NCBI RefSeq assembly: GCF_020166395.1
Contig: NZ_JAIQXU010000022.1
Coordinates: forward strand, 1 to 64,000
Length of the DNA stretch: 64,000 bases
Direction of reading: 5' to 3'
DNA from: Deinococcus betulae
GTDB taxonomy: Bacteria > Deinococcota > Deinococci > Deinococcales > Deinococcaceae
Position 1 is the stretch's first letter; every line of letters starts with the position of its first letter. Shown here piece after piece: positions 8,886-19,859 of the stretch. Under the pieces are notes generated by a model, which saw only the letters and a list, made by a program, of their open reading frames with translations, was not told the origin of the DNA and did no database searches. The position numbers were made by a program, and so were the translations under genes.

Positions 8886-11312
8886 CTAATTGCGGTTGTA
8901 CAAAGCAGGGAGACTCAACAATTCAGGTGCGGTGGGGCGGGCAATCAGGTAGCCCTGAATCAGGTCGCAGCCCCAGGTCTGGAGGTCTTCGAGCTGTTCG
9001 GGGTGCTCCACCCCCTCGGCCACCACGCGCAGGCCCGCTTCGTGGGCGAAGGTGATCAGGGCGCGCACAATCGGCCGCGCCGGGCGCACGCTGCTGCCCG
9101 CCGAGCCCTCAGCCTGAATCAGCGAGCGGTCAATCTTGAGCCACTGCGCCGGCAACTGGTGCAAGCGGCTGATGCTGGAATATCCGGTGCCAAAGTCGTC
9201 CAGCGCCAGGGTCAGGCCGGTGTGGCCCATCGCCGCTTCATGTGGCACGCCCCCCTCGTCCATCACGGCGCCCTCGGTGACCTCCAGAATCAGGGCGTCG
9301 GCCGGCAGGCCAGCGTCGGCCAGTAGGGTCAGCACCTGCTCGGCAAACCCCGGCTGCGCGAACTGGCGCGGTGCCACATTTACCGTCATGCGCAGGGCAG
9401 GCCACTGCGCGCGCCAGAGGGTCAGCTGACGGCACGCCTCGCGCAGCACCCAGTCACCCAGCGCCACAATCAGGTCGCTGCTCTCGGCCACTGGAATAAA
9501 GCGGCCAGGGGGCAGCAGGCCCAGCGCCGGGTGCTGCCAGCGCACCAGGGCTTCCAGAGCCACTGGCGTCAGGGTCTGGGCGTCCACGATGGGTTGGTAA
9601 TGAAGCCGCAATTCGTCCCGGTCAATGCCCGCCCGCAGCGCCTGCTCCAGTTCCAGCCGTTCCAGCGCCGCGGTGCTCAGGGCGGCCTGAAACCGGCGAA
9701 CGGTGTGGCGCTCGCGCTTGGCCAGGTACATGGCCAGGTCAGCATTCTTCTGCAGCGAGGTCACATCGGTGCCGTCGTCGGGGGACACGGCCACCCCAAT
9801 CGAGGCCGTGACGGTCAGGGTGCGCCCGGCCAGTTCGGTGGGGGCGCTCAGGGCCGCCAGGATGCGGCCAGCGGCGGCTTCGGCTTCCTCATGGGAGCGC
9901 ACGCGGCGCAGCAGCACGGTAAATTCATCGCCGCCCTGGCGGGCCACCAAGTCGCCGTCACGCACAGAGCGCTGGAGCCGCTCGGCCACCTGAATCAGTA
10001 GCTGGTCGCCCACATCGTGCCCCAGGGTGTCGTTGACCTGTTTGAAGTGGTCAAGGTCGATAAACAGCACGCCCATCGTCTCGCGCGCTTGGATGGCGCC
10101 CTGAAGCGCCGCCTCAAAGGCCGCGCGGTTCATCAGTCCTGTCAGGGCGTCGTGCTGGGCCTGATAGGCCAGGCGCTCCTGGGCCACCTGAAGCGCCGCG
10201 TTGGCGTGCGACAGTTCCTGATTGCGCAGCCGCTCTTCCTCGGCGCGGTGTTCCAGGCGCTCGACCTTGAGTTGGGTGGCCAGCACCTGCGACTTCTGCC
10301 GCAGCACATCGGCGGTCACGGCCTGCTCGGCGGCGGCGGCCTGGCGGGCGTGGTGCAGCGCTTCGGGGTAGGCCCCCAGCTGCTCCAGCACCGCCGACAG
10401 GTGCAGGTGGGCCTCGGCCTGACGCAGGGTCAGATTCAGCTCATCGGCCAGCGCCGTTGCCCGCTGCAGGACGTCGCGGGCGCTGGGCCACTCGCCCTTG
10501 CCAGCCAGCACCCGCCCCTGCGTAATCAGCACGTCACACAGGTTTTCCCGGTCGCCCAGTTCTTCAGAGCCGCTGACCCCCTGCACGGTCAGGGCCAGGG
10601 CCTCGTCCAGCCGGCCCAGTGCCAGCAGATTGACTGACATGTTGGCCAGCAGCAGGTCCTCGTGCTGGCGATAGCCGGCGGCGCGGGCGCGCGCCAGGGT
10701 CTGCTGGTTGAGCGTCAGCGCCTCGTCGAATCGCCCCAGTTCCTGATAATCCAGCGCCGCGTTGATTGACGCGCTGGAAATCAGAATGGAGTGCCCGATG
10801 GCGGTGGCCAGCTCCAGCGCCTCAAGGTGATAGGGCAGCGCTGTCTCGTAATCTTTGAGGTCCAGGTAGAGGTTGCCAATGTTGTTCAGGGCGCGTGCCT
10901 GGCCCTGGGCGTCGCCAATCGACTGCACCATGCGCAGGCAGCGCAGGTGGTATTCCAGCGCCTGCCCCAGTTGGCCAGTCTTGACTGCCGTGATGGCCAG
11001 GCCGTTCAGATTGCGCGCTTCCAGGGCAGTCAGGCCCAGCGCCGCCGCCAGCGCCGCGCTTTCTTCAAAGGCCGCGCAGGCTTCGGGGTAATTGGCCAGA
11101 TAAAAGTGCCCGTAGCCAATCAGCATGCGGGCGCGGGCCATGCCCGCCTCGTAGCCGGTCTGCTGCGCGAGGTCCAGAGCGCGCGCCGCCAGCTCCTGCG
11201 CGCGCTGCATGGACAGCATCAGCACGGCGTCGGCCTCGTCGTTCAACTGGTCCACGCTGCGCCACGCCGCGTTGGCGGGGGGCAGGGCAGCGGTGGCGGG
11301 GTAAAACGACAT
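8886..11312 (-). CDS. TPR-GGDEF-EAL c-di-GMP signalling protein
   Basis: An 808-residue cytoplasmic protein. Tetratricopeptide repeats occupy about residues 25-330 (ARALNNIGNLYLDLKDYETA is one), followed by a coiled coil (about 340-395), a GGDEF domain with intact RQGGDEF motif, and an EAL domain with VALEALVRWQHP and DDFGTGYSS. Both catalytic signatures look complete, so it could make and degrade cyclic di-GMP, gated by protein binding to the TPRs. The start ATG at 11312 has a near-perfect AGGAGGT 4-5 nt upstream. It appears monocistronic. Confidence 0.92.
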   Translation of the reverse strand: MSFYPATAALPPANAAWRSVDQLNDEADAVLMLSMQRAQELAARALDLAQQTGYEAGMARARMLIGYGHFYLANYPEACAAFEESAALAAALGLTALEARNLNGLAITAVKTGQLGQALEYHLRCLRMVQSIGDAQGQARALNNIGNLYLDLKDYETALPYHLEALELATAIGHSILISSASINAALDYQELGRFDEALTLNQQTLARARAAGYRQHEDLLLANMSVNLLALGRLDEALALTVQGVSGSEELGDRENLCDVLITQGRVLAGKGEWPSARDVLQRATALADELNLTLRQAEAHLHLSAVLEQLGAYPEALHHARQAAAAEQAVTADVLRQKSQVLATQLKVERLEHRAEEERLRNQELSHANAALQVAQERLAYQAQHDALTGLMNRAAFEAALQGAIQARETMGVLFIDLDHFKQVNDTLGHDVGDQLLIQVAERLQRSVRDGDLVARQGGDEFTVLLRRVRSHEEAEAAAGRILAALSAPTELAGRTLTVTASIGVAVSPDDGTDVTSLQKNADLAMYLAKRERHTVRRFQAALSTAALERLELEQALRAGIDRDELRLHYQPIVDAQTLTPVALEALVRWQHPALGLLPPGRFIPVAESSDLIVALGDWVLREACRQLTLWRAQWPALRMTVNVAPRQFAQPGFAEQVLTLLADAGLPADALILEVTEGAVMDEGGVPHEAAMGHTGLTLALDDFGTGYSSISRLHQLPAQWLKIDRSLIQAEGSAGSSVRPARPIVRALITFAHEAGLRVVAEGVEHPEQLEDLQTWGCDLIQGYLIARPTAPELLSLPALYNRN

Positions 11313-11961
11313 GGAAACCTCCTGGGACAGTGGGGCGGGAATAAGCCAGAAGATAGCGGCGCCCGGCTGACAGGCTTCTGAATACCGCTCCACCCCCGGT
11401 CATCTTCATCTGCCCTTGACCGGCTGCCGTTAGAGGTGGGGCGGAATGCGTCTGGAGGCGGCAAAATGCGTGCTATAGACGACGTTTTCTGGTCAATGTA
11501 TTCGCGTGCTCTTTGGAATCAAAGGCACACTGGCCTGCCAGAACCAGCGGTGACGCCTGGTCTGATTTCACACAGAGTTCTGACGCGGCGGCACGGTGGG
11601 CCGTCACTGCCCTGGCAAGACTCTGCATTAAGCGAGCCGTGGAGAAGGGGCAATCTGGCGGCTCTGAACTCGATGAATGGCCTGCGAAAAGAGTCCGACG
11701 CTGAGCCAGAACTTCACCCGGTCAGGTGGCGTGGGCAGAGATGGGCGCCGATGGCAGCGTTGAGATTATTGAGACGCCTTCCAGCTGTGTTGTGAGCCCC
11801 TCAGGACAGAACTGCATTGCCAGCCGCTGTCCACTCCTGCTTGCGTCGCGGCTGGGTCACTTGCTTCGGATTGAGTTTTGGACAAAACGAAGGGTCGAAG
11901 GCCGTCTCACTCCTCAAGCGGCGCCCTTTCAATGCCTGAGCGCTCCAGGCGGCTCTCCGGC
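11313..11961. other. 649-bp region with no supported gene
   Basis: The longest frames here (for example one of 119 codons on the plus strand) have no recognisable protein, no start signal and unbiased third positions. I see no repeat, RNA gene or mobile-element remnant. Confidence 0.5.
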
Positions 11962-12699
11962 TTAATGGCCCGGCCGCATGCCGGTGGTCGCTCCCACCTG
12001 CGCCGTGTCCAGCAGTAGCTGGGGCCGGAAGCGCAGGCCGTCGGCAGCCACCAGTTGCGCCGGAATCCCGTTCACGTGGCGCATGGCCCGTTCGGGCGCC
12101 ACGCCATGCAGGTGGCCGTAGACAATCTGGTCGGGGCGCGCGGCCTCAATCACGCGGGTCAGCGGGTTGGGCAGATAAGGCGGCGAGGCCGGCGGGTAAT
12201 GCAGCATCATCAGCAGGTGGTCGCCGGGCTGGCGCAGGGCCTGGGCCGCCCGCACGCTCAGGGTCAGGCGCTCGGCCTCGCGGGCCAGCAGCCGCTCATC
12301 GTCGGCGCCCAGCGGCTCGTGGCCTGGCGTGACCCAGCCGCGCGTGCCGCAGACCACCACATTGCCCACCCGCACGGCGTCATTGACCACCGCCAGCATG
12401 CCCGGCGGCAGCGCGGCGCGCAGCTTGCCCGCCGTGGGCCACCAGTAATCGTGGTTGCCGCGCAGCAGCACCTTGGTGCCGGGCAGCGCCGCGACGGGGG
12501 CCAGGTCCTGCAGCGCCTCGGGCAGCCGCATGGCCCACGACAGGTCGCCGGGCAGCAGCACCAGGTCGTCCGGGCGCACTGACGCCTGCCAGTGGTCAAA
12601 AATGGCCTGGGGGTGCCCCGCCCACTGCGGCCCAAACACGGTCATGGGCTTGGGGGTGGTCAGGGCCAGGTGCAGGTCGGCGATGGCGTATACGCGCAT
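11962..12699 (-). CDS. Metallophosphoesterase
   Basis: A 245-residue calcineurin-like phosphoesterase. The dimetal motifs are in order: IADLHL (D-x-H), LPGDLSWA (G-D), [10 protein letters not shown] (GNHD), the histidine in MMLHYPP, and YGHLHG (GHxH). The relatives are a broad family of uncharacterised bacterial phosphoesterases; the substrate is unknown. GGAG precedes the ATG by 7 nt. It begins just past the tRNA-Pro terminator on the same strand. Confidence 0.88.
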   Translation of the reverse strand: MRVYAIADLHLALTTPKPMTVFGPQWAGHPQAIFDHWQASVRPDDLVLLPGDLSWAMRLPEALQDLAPVAALPGTKVLLRGNHDYWWPTAGKLRAALPPGMLAVVNDAVRVGNVVVCGTRGWVTPGHEPLGADDERLLAREAERLTLSVRAAQALRQPGDHLLMMLHYPPASPPYLPNPLTRVIEAARPDQIVYGHLHGVAPERAMRHVNGIPAQLVAADGLRFRPQLLLDTAQVGATTGMRPGH

Positions 12700-12714
12700 G
12701 AGGGCTCCGGGGAA

Positions 12715-12744
12715 GAGAAAAACACCCTCCCAACTGCGGGAGGG
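12715..12744 (-). terminator. Rho-independent terminator after tRNA-Pro
   Basis: On the minus strand CCCTCCC-GCAGTT-GGGAGGG is followed by TGTTTTT. It lies 22 bp after the CCA end of the tRNA and immediately before the phosphoesterase gene. Confidence 0.85.
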
Positions 12745-12765
12745 CGAATCTGTGGTCGGCTCGCT

Positions 12766-12844
<79 letters not shown>

Positions 12845-12928
12845 AGAAGCCGACCAAAGCCCGGCGGGTGGCTGGGCAGGGGGTAGTCTACGCGCGGGCC
12901 TGGGGGGTGTCAAGCGCGTGCCTGGGCG

Positions 12929-13489
12929 TTATTCCCAGTCTTCCGGCGCGTCTGGGAGGAGGTCGCCAGTGTCCTGCTCCGCCACAAAAGCGCGAATGGC
13001 GGGCCAGATCACGCTGCCTGGATAGCCCCGGCGGGCCAGAAAGGCAAAGGCGCTGGCCTGAGGGTCACGCTTGCGGGCAAACGAGGGCCAGCGCCGGGCC
13101 AGCAGCTCAGCCACAGCCTCGGCGTCGCTGCCAGGATCACGGGCCTCCAGGGTGTCCTGAATCAGTTCGTCGGCCACGCCCCGCCGTTTAAGGGTCTGGC
13201 GCACCCGCATGACCCCCACGCCCCGGCGCGCATTTTCCACCCGCGCCACCTGGCTGTCGTTCTGATAGCCCAGTTCCTGCACGCGGGCCAGGACCTCGTC
13301 AATCAGGGCGGCGTCCTCACTGCGTTTTTCCAGCCGGCCGCGCAGTTCCTGAGCACTCAGGGCGCGCTGGCCCAGAGCGCGAAAAGCGTAGGCCAGAAGC
13401 GCGTCGCGTTCCTCGGCGGGGGTGCGGGCGGGGCGCGGCTTTGGCGTCTGGTTCCCGTCCGGGGCAGCTCTGGAGCGTCGGCCGTACAT
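12929..13489 (-). CDS. recX: Regulatory protein RecX
   Basis: A 186-residue RecX-family protein, which modulates RecA filaments and its activity. The RecX three-helix repeats are visible: [55 protein letters not shown] and the C-terminal [14 protein letters not shown]. The first ~28 residues are basic and not conserved. It is divergent from rpsT, with which it shares a 179-bp spacer. RecX and RecN in one window agree with a Deinococcus repair repertoire. Confidence 0.9.
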   Translation of the reverse strand: MYGRRSRAAPDGNQTPKPRPARTPAEERDALLAYAFRALGQRALSAQELRGRLEKRSEDAALIDEVLARVQELGYQNDSQVARVENARRGVGVMRVRQTLKRRGVADELIQDTLEARDPGSDAEAVAELLARRWPSFARKRDPQASAFAFLARRGYPGSVIWPAIRAFVAEQDTGDLLPDAPEDWE

Positions 13490-13506
13490 GCCCCGCAGTA
13501 TGCCGC

Positions 13507-13535
13507 TTGCCGCCGCGCCCGGAGGCGGGTATAGT
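13507..13535 (+). promoter_or_regulatory. Sigma-70-type promoter of rpsT
   Basis: -35 TTGCCG (13507-13512), 17-bp spacer, -10 TATAGT (13530-13535). The start site would lie near 13542, giving a ~125-nt leader that is GC-rich and able to fold, as expected for an autoregulated ribosomal-protein mRNA. Confidence 0.8.
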
Positions 13536-13668
13536 CACGAGGTTGCCTTCACGGCAGCCGGGCGCCCCAGGCGCCGCGCGCCGGCCCACCCGCCGGACGC
13601 TCGTGTTCCCTAGGAGGGAACCGCCCCGCACCGCCAGACCGGCGGCGGGAGAACAAGGAGAAAGACAC

Positions 13669-13947
13669 ATGGCCCTTCGTCATAAATCCGCCCAGAAACG
13701 TCACCGTCAGAGCCTTAAGCGCCGCCTGATCAACCGCAGCCGCAAGAGCACCATCAAGACCTTCACCAAGAAGGCCGTGGTGGCTGCCCAGACCGGCGCC
13801 GAAGACCTGGCCATGCTGCAGAGCCGCGCCGAGAGCTTGATTGACAAGGCCGCCAAGGGCAGCACCCTGCACAAGAACACCGCGGCCCGCAAGAAGAGCC
13901 GTCTGGCCAAGGCCATCAACAAGGCCAAAGCCGCTCAGCAGGGCTAA
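13669..13947 (+). CDS. rpsT: 30S ribosomal protein S20
   Basis: A 92-residue, Lys/Arg-rich protein with the S20 signature: [52 protein letters not shown]20 binds 16S rRNA during early 30S assembly. AAGGAG at 13655-13660 precedes the ATG. The long leader between promoter and start could allow feedback by S20 itself, as known in E. coli (inference). A strong terminator follows. Confidence 0.98.
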   Translation: MALRHKSAQKRHRQSLKRRLINRSRKSTIKTFTKKAVVAAQTGAEDLAMLQSRAESLIDKAAKGSTLHKNTAARKKSRLAKAINKAKAAQQG

Positions 13948-13960
13948 GCCAACATCACCG

Positions 13961-13992
13961 CGCGCACCGATAAAACGTCGGTGCGCGTTTTG
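13961..13992 (+). terminator. Terminator of rpsT
   Basis: GCGCACCGA-TAAAACG-TCGGTGCGC followed by GTTTTG, 15 bp after the rpsT stop. Confidence 0.9.
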
Positions 13993-14093
13993 TTGGGTAG
14001 GGCCAGGATGAAGCCCACCGGCTGAATGACCAGGCCGCGCGGGCCGTTACGAGTGACCTTCTTGAGAGGATGGGCCATTCATCTTCCCAAGGG

Positions 14094-14142
14094 AAAACAG
14101 ACAAAGCCGCCGCAGAGGACGTTTCATTCCTCTGCGGCGGCT
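14094..14142 (-). terminator. Terminator of the secreted protein gene at 14159
   Basis: A perfect 15-bp stem (AGCCGCCGCAGAGGA at 14105-14119 with its complement at 14128-14142) and an 8-nt loop. On the minus strand it is followed by TTTGTCTGTTTT. Confidence 0.85.
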
Positions 14143-14158
14143 CTGTGAACTTCTGGGC

Positions 14159-14659
14159 TTACTTCACCACGGCGCGGATGGCGCAGCGGCCCTGGCTGGA
14201 CGCCTTGAGCACCGGCACCTGCCAGCGCACGTTGGTGTATTCGCTGGGTTTGACCTCAACCTGGCGCTGGACCTGCTGACCGTTTTCGGTGACCGTTACC
14301 GTCTTTTTCAGCGGCGCGGCGCCAAAGGTTTTGCCGTCAATGCTGTACAGCGTGACCACGCCGGCCACTGTGCAGGCCGCGCTACGGAAGGTGGTTGCCG
14401 GGTCCACCTTCATATCGAGCTTCAGGCCACGCAGGTCGGTCGCAGAGACGTTTTGCATGGTGTGAGCCATATCGAGCAGGACGCCAGGCACGACGGCAAC
14501 CTTGCTGGCATCCGTCAGGACTTCGGTGGTTTTGCCGTTCTGGGTGGTCTGGGTGACCACCGAGGTGCTGGAGGTCAGCTTCAGGGGACTGGGGGTCTGA
14601 GCGGCAGCCCAGGACAGCAGCAGGGCCGGAGCAAGCAGAGCAGAGGCGGCGTGTTTCAT
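14159..14659 (-). CDS. Secreted protein of unknown function
   Basis: A 166-residue exported protein. Residues 1-20 form a signal peptide (MKHAASALLAPALLLSWAAA). The mature part is Thr/Val-rich and probably beta-structured, with two cysteines (RSAACTVAG and GRCAIRA) that could form a disulfide. I recognise no family. GGAGG stands 10 nt before the ATG. A codon 14 positions upstream would spoil the signal peptide. It has its own terminator and lies alone between rpsT and glmM. Confidence 0.7.
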   Translation of the reverse strand: MKHAASALLAPALLLSWAAAQTPSPLKLTSSTSVVTQTTQNGKTTEVLTDASKVAVVPGVLLDMAHTMQNVSATDLRGLKLDMKVDPATTFRSAACTVAGVVTLYSIDGKTFGAAPLKKTVTVTENGQQVQRQVEVKPSEYTNVRWQVPVLKASSQGRCAIRAVVK

Positions 14660-14824
14660 GGACAGAGAACCTCCAGGCAAAGTGCGAGAACGCAGGGACA
14701 TGGGCTCCAGTTGGCCGCGTGCGGGTGACCTCAGTCTGATGGTCGCGCGCCGGGCGGGCCAGTGGCCGCTGTTGTACCGCGCCGCCGCATGAGGGGTGTG
14801 GGAGCCAGGGGGAGGCGGCAGCCT

Positions 14825-16156
<1,332 letters not shown>

Positions 16157-16261
16157 ATCTTGGCCGCATGATACGCCGGCGAGTGTCATGCTCACGGCAC
16201 GCCCACTTGAACCCGGTCAAAACATGGCAACCCCGGCGCTCCCCACCGCGTACCGTGGGGC

Positions 16262-16477
16262 ATGAGCGGATTCTCAGTCGGATCGTTCTCGTTCAGCCGC
16301 AGCGGTCACAGGGGCGGCTTTATGCGCCACAGCAGCCACAGCAGTCATAAGCGGCATCACTACGGTGCCGGCGGGCACCACCGTCAGGTGCGCCGTTCGG
16401 GCTGCCTGGGGATCTTCGTGGTGGCGGCCCTGGCGGCTGGTGGGTCGCTGACGGGGCTCGTCTCGCTGCTGGCCTAA
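16262..16477 (+). CDS. Small His/Ser-rich single-pass membrane protein
   Basis: A 71-residue protein with a Ser/His/Arg-rich, Gly-rich N-terminal half (ten histidines within residues 16-41) and a C-terminal hydrophobic helix (about 48-70). I recognise no family. TACCGT at 16251-16256 ends 5 nt before the ATG, suggesting a leaderless start. It ends 3 bp before the kinase gene, so the two are probably co-transcribed and translationally coupled. The histidine cluster could bind metal (speculative). Confidence 0.55.
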   Translation: MSGFSVGSFSFSRSGHRGGFMRHSSHSSHKRHHYGAGGHHRQVRRSGCLGIFVVAALAAGGSLTGLVSLLA

Positions 16478-16480
16478 AGC

Positions 16481-17470
16481 TTGCTGCGGCGCGCCTTCGC
16501 CTTTGTCGCTGACCAGGCGGCCACCCGGCGCAGTCAGGCCCCAGCGTGCGGTGTGCGGGCGTGGCCGCCAGAGCTGCGCGCTGCCTTTCCTGGGGCGCGG
16601 CCCGTCGAAAGCTGGACGGGGGAGGGGGCCGCCTTTGCCCGGTACCGCAGCGGGCGCGGCCCCCTGTTTCTGAAATACATTCCGGCGGGCTGGCGCGATG
16701 CCCGCGCGGCCGAGCGTTTGCGCCGCGAGGCTGCTTACCTGCGGGATCTGGCCCCTCTGGCGCCGGTGGCCCACGCGCCGCACCTGCACGACGCGGCCAG
16801 CCAGGCGCAGCCTCTGGCCCACCTCCTGACCCGCGACCTGACCGACGAGACCACCGGCTGGGGCTGGTTTCAGACCGATGCCCAGCGGGAACAGGGCCTG
16901 CATGATGTGGTTCGCCTGCTGGCGCAGCTGCATGCGTTCTGGGCGGGGCCGGGGCAGGCTCATCTGCGTGGCCCCTGGGTCTGGCAGCCCGCGTCCGTGG
17001 TCCGGAGGCAGCCTCAGACAGACGGCCTGCCTGAAGCGGTGCGGGGCGCTGTGCTGGCGGCCGCACGTGACCTGCCTGCGCTGCTGGAGCGCGCCCCCGT
17101 CTGGACGCTGGTTCACGGGGACATTCACGCCGGGCAGGTGCTGTGGCCGCGTGGTGGCGCCCCCGCTATCCTGATTGACTACGGCCAGGTACATCCCAGC
17201 CTGCCCGGCGAGGACCTCGCGCATCTGCTGGCTCTGCGGCTGGACCCGGCCGAACGCGCCCGCCTGGGGCCGGAACTGCGGGACGCTTACCAAGCGGCGC
17301 TGGCTGAAGCCGGGCTGCCGCTGAGCCGCACCGAACTGGCCGCGCAGGAACGGGCGGGCCTGGCCATCAACGTGCTGTCTACGGCGCGGCAGGCACGGCG
17401 CCGCCAGAGCAGAGGTGTGCAGCAGGCGCTTGAAGCTGCCGCTCAGGCGTGGTGGGAAGGGGAGGCGTAA
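16481..17470 (+). CDS. Aminoglycoside phosphotransferase (APH)-like kinase
   Basis: A 329-residue protein with the APH/choline-kinase fold. The ATP-binding lysine is in PLFLKYIPAGWRDARAAE, the catalytic loop is LVHGDIHAGQVLW, and the Mg motif is ILIDYGQVHPSLPGEDLAHL. In the catalytic loop the usual Asn (HGDxHxxN) is Gln. Relatives phosphorylate small alcohols or amines; many are not resistance genes. The start is uncertain: TTG at 16481 follows the upstream stop by 3 bp, and no ribosome site is evident, which fits reinitiation from the His-rich gene. Confidence 0.78.
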   Translation: MLRRAFAFVADQAATRRSQAPACGVRAWPPELRAAFPGARPVESWTGEGAAFARYRSGRGPLFLKYIPAGWRDARAAERLRREAAYLRDLAPLAPVAHAPHLHDAASQAQPLAHLLTRDLTDETTGWGWFQTDAQREQGLHDVVRLLAQLHAFWAGPGQAHLRGPWVWQPASVVRRQPQTDGLPEAVRGAVLAAARDLPALLERAPVWTLVHGDIHAGQVLWPRGGAPAILIDYGQVHPSLPGEDLAHLLALRLDPAERARLGPELRDAYQAALAEAGLPLSRTELAAQERAGLAINVLSTARQARRRQSRGVQQALEAAAQAWWEGEA

Positions 17471-17872
17471 GGAGCGAGCAGAGCTGTGGGGGCAGACTCT
17501 GCTAAGCGCTTATCGTGACCCGGTTCAGGTCGGGCGATTTCAGAGCAGCATCTCAGCTCGCCACGACACAAAGGCAGTGAGAAATTGCTGGTCGAGTGGG
17601 TGATCATAGGAAAGCTGTGCGACTGAGCGAATGAACGCCACTTACGACAGCCTTCGGTGGAATCTTCAGGAGAAACCACTCAAGTCGAGCGAGCGGGTTT
17701 ATCGGTAGAAGAGAACAGAGGATACAGGTCCTGAACATGCAGTTCACAGCCCAGATGACAGTTGTATCAATCGTTGGCCCGCGCGAGGGCGACTGAGTGG
17801 TGGGAGTGATGCACCGATTCTGAAGCCAGTGACAGGCGCTTCGCCGCTCTCAGGGGACCCATCAGAGACGGC
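17471..17872. other. 402-bp region with no supported gene
   Basis: Between the convergent kinase and recN genes. I see no convincing frame, hairpin terminator, repeat or RNA gene. Base composition is somewhat less GC-rich than the neighbouring genes. Confidence 0.5.
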
Positions 17873-19546
17873 TTAGGCCAGCTCACCCAGCAGTTCACGC
17901 GCATGGTGCAGCGCGGCCTCGCTGGTGTTACCGCTGAGCATCCGGGCGATCTCTTCCAGGCGTTCGGAGGCGTCGAGAAGGCGCACGCGGCTGACGGTGC
18001 GGCCTCCCTCAACATATTTTTCGACCTTGTAATGGTGATCGGCCTGGGCGGCAATCTGGGCCAGGTGGGTGACCACCAGCACCTGCCGGGTGCGCGCCAG
18101 CTGCCGCAGCTGGGCGGCCACCGCGTGTGCGGCGCTGCCACCAATCCCGGCGTCCACCTCGTCAAAGACCACGGCGGGTGTGTCGGCTCCCAGTACGGTG
18201 CTGATGGCCAGCATCACGCGCGAGAGTTCGCCGCCCGAGGCCACGTCGGCCAGGGGAGCCAACTCCTCGCCAGGGTTAGCGGTGAAATGCAGCGTCACGT
18301 CGCTCAGGCCCGAAGACGCCGGCTCGGTGTGGGGCGTCAGGTGAAAGGTCAAGCGCGCGTGCGGCATGCCCAGCTGCCGAATGACGGCCAGCAGCGCCTC
18401 GGCCAGCGGCGGCCCCTGTTCGGCGCGGGCCTCATCCAGGGTGTGGCCCGCCGCCAGCAGGTCGGCATGCAGGCGCTCCACATCGGCGTCCAGGGTGCCG
18501 GCGTCCTGCTCGTCCTTGGTCAGAGTGGCCAGCTCGGTCTCGACCTGGGCATGAAAGGTGAGCACGTCGTCCAGGGTCGGGCCGTACTTGGCGCGCAGCT
18601 TGCTCAGGGCGCCCAGGCGGCCTTCCACGCGCGCCAGTTCCTCGGGGTCAGGGGCCTGATCCTCGGCCACGCCGCGCAACTCGCCGACCACAGCCTGAAT
18701 ACTGCTCAGGGCGTCTTTGAGTTCGCGCTGGAGCTGGGCACTGGTCTCGTCGTAGCGGGCGCTGGTGTTCAGGGCGCGGGCGGCCTCGTTGAGAAAGCCG
18801 AGGGCGTTCTCGTCGCCGTCGCTCAGCAAGTTCAGGGCGGCGGCGGCGCTCTGGGCAATAGTGTCGAGGTTGGACAGCCGTGTCAGGTCAGCCTGGAGGG
18901 GGTCTTCCTCGCCGGGCTGCGGGGCCACCTCGGCGATCTCGCGTGTCTGAAACTGCAGGAGGTCCAGCTGCCGGGCGCGGTCGCGCTCGCTGGCGCGCAG
19001 GGCCTCCAGGCGGGCGCGGGCGTCGGTCCAGGCGCGGTAGGCGCTGGCATAAGCAGCGGCCTGGGCCGGGAGCTGCCGGTCCAGCAGCGCCCGCTGATTG
19101 GCTGGGGTCAAGAGGCTGACCGCGCTGTGCTGCCAGTGGATGGTCAGGCGGCGCTGCGCCCAGTCCTGCAGTTCGCGCAGGCTGACGACCTCGCCGTCCA
19201 GCCGGGCCGTGCTGCGGCCCTGGGTGGTCACGCGGCGGCTGGCCACGTCGTCGGCCCAGAAGCCGGTCACCAGCAGGTCGCTTTCCCCGCTGCGAATCAG
19301 GTCGGTGTTGGTGCGCGCGCCCAGCAGCAGCCCCAGGGCGTCCACGATGATGCTCTTGCCGGCGCCGGTTTCACCAGTAAAGACGCTCAGGCCAGCGCCG
19401 AAGTCCAGTTCCAGCGCCTCAATGGTGGCCAGATGCCGCACCTCCAACCGCGACAGCGGAAGGGAGGCAGGCGGAATGAGGGCGGCCGCTGGGGACGGCG
19501 GAGCCTCGGCAGGGGCGGTGGCGCGCGCGCGGGCCTTACGGGTCAC
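17873..19546 (-). CDS. recN: DNA repair protein RecN
   Basis: A 557-residue SMC-like ATPase for double-strand break repair. Walker A is FTGETGAGKSIIVDALGLLL, the signature motif is VASGGELSRVMLAIS, Walker B is PAVVFDEVDAGIGG, and the H-loop is VVTHLAQIAAQAD. Between them lie coiled-coil arms (about residues 170-380). A GTG at 19546, preceded by a GGGGG run, is the likely start; earlier in-frame codons add a non-homologous stretch. RecN is central to Deinococcus recovery from radiation breaks (established). Confidence 0.95.
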   Translation of the reverse strand: MTRKARARATAPAEAPPSPAAALIPPASLPLSRLEVRHLATIEALELDFGAGLSVFTGETGAGKSIIVDALGLLLGARTNTDLIRSGESDLLVTGFWADDVASRRVTTQGRSTARLDGEVVSLRELQDWAQRRLTIHWQHSAVSLLTPANQRALLDRQLPAQAAAYASAYRAWTDARARLEALRASERDRARQLDLLQFQTREIAEVAPQPGEEDPLQADLTRLSNLDTIAQSAAAALNLLSDGDENALGFLNEAARALNTSARYDETSAQLQRELKDALSSIQAVVGELRGVAEDQAPDPEELARVEGRLGALSKLRAKYGPTLDDVLTFHAQVETELATLTKDEQDAGTLDADVERLHADLLAAGHTLDEARAEQGPPLAEALLAVIRQLGMPHARLTFHLTPHTEPASSGLSDVTLHFTANPGEELAPLADVASGGELSRVMLAISTVLGADTPAVVFDEVDAGIGGSAAHAVAAQLRQLARTRQVLVVTHLAQIAAQADHHYKVEKYVEGGRTVSRVRLLDASERLEEIARMLSGNTSEAALHHARELLGELA

Positions 19547-19859
19547 GCCCCCGAGTCTACCCCGCGCGCCTGGACCCCGATTGGAATGGAGTGGGGAAAA
19601 ACAGGAGAGGGGGTGCAGCCACCTGAGCAGCCCCTCTATGGAGGAAGTGATAGAAGAGGCGGCCTGAGTGCGCCTTATTCGGCTACGCCCGACCTGAGCC
19701 ATAAGGCCCAGGCGACGCCCCACGGCACGCACTCCGAACATGAAACCGCCGTTACAGTCCCCCCATATTTCGCTGCCGCGTGCGGCAGACAATGGCGGCA
19801 CTGTTCACCTGTCCATCCCCGGAGTGGCTGGGAGGACGAGGTGAAAAAGGAGTGACCCT
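19547..19859. other. 313-bp divergent intergenic region (recN / alanine-rich gene)
   Basis: It must hold the promoters of both genes. An imperfect inverted repeat with GCCTTAT/ATAAGGC arms spans 19672-19708. The plus-strand gene has AAGGAGTG close to its start. No additional gene is supported. Confidence 0.4.

Noticed and set aside
11436..11795. 119-codon plus-strand frame in an intergenic region
   Set aside because: No homology, no promoter or ribosome site, unbiased third positions.
13947..14079. 44-codon minus-strand frame just past rpsT
   Set aside because: Reads plausibly for about 25 residues but runs through the rpsT terminator and has no start signal; could be a remnant but is unsupported.
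16481..17470. Aminoglycoside resistance gene
   Set aside because: Only fold-level similarity, altered catalytic loop, no mobile context; resistance cannot be claimed.
17903..19855. 650-codon plus-strand frame opposite recN
   Set aside because: Exact shadow of recN in a high-GC genome; composition is Gly/Gln/His-rich and no domain is seen.
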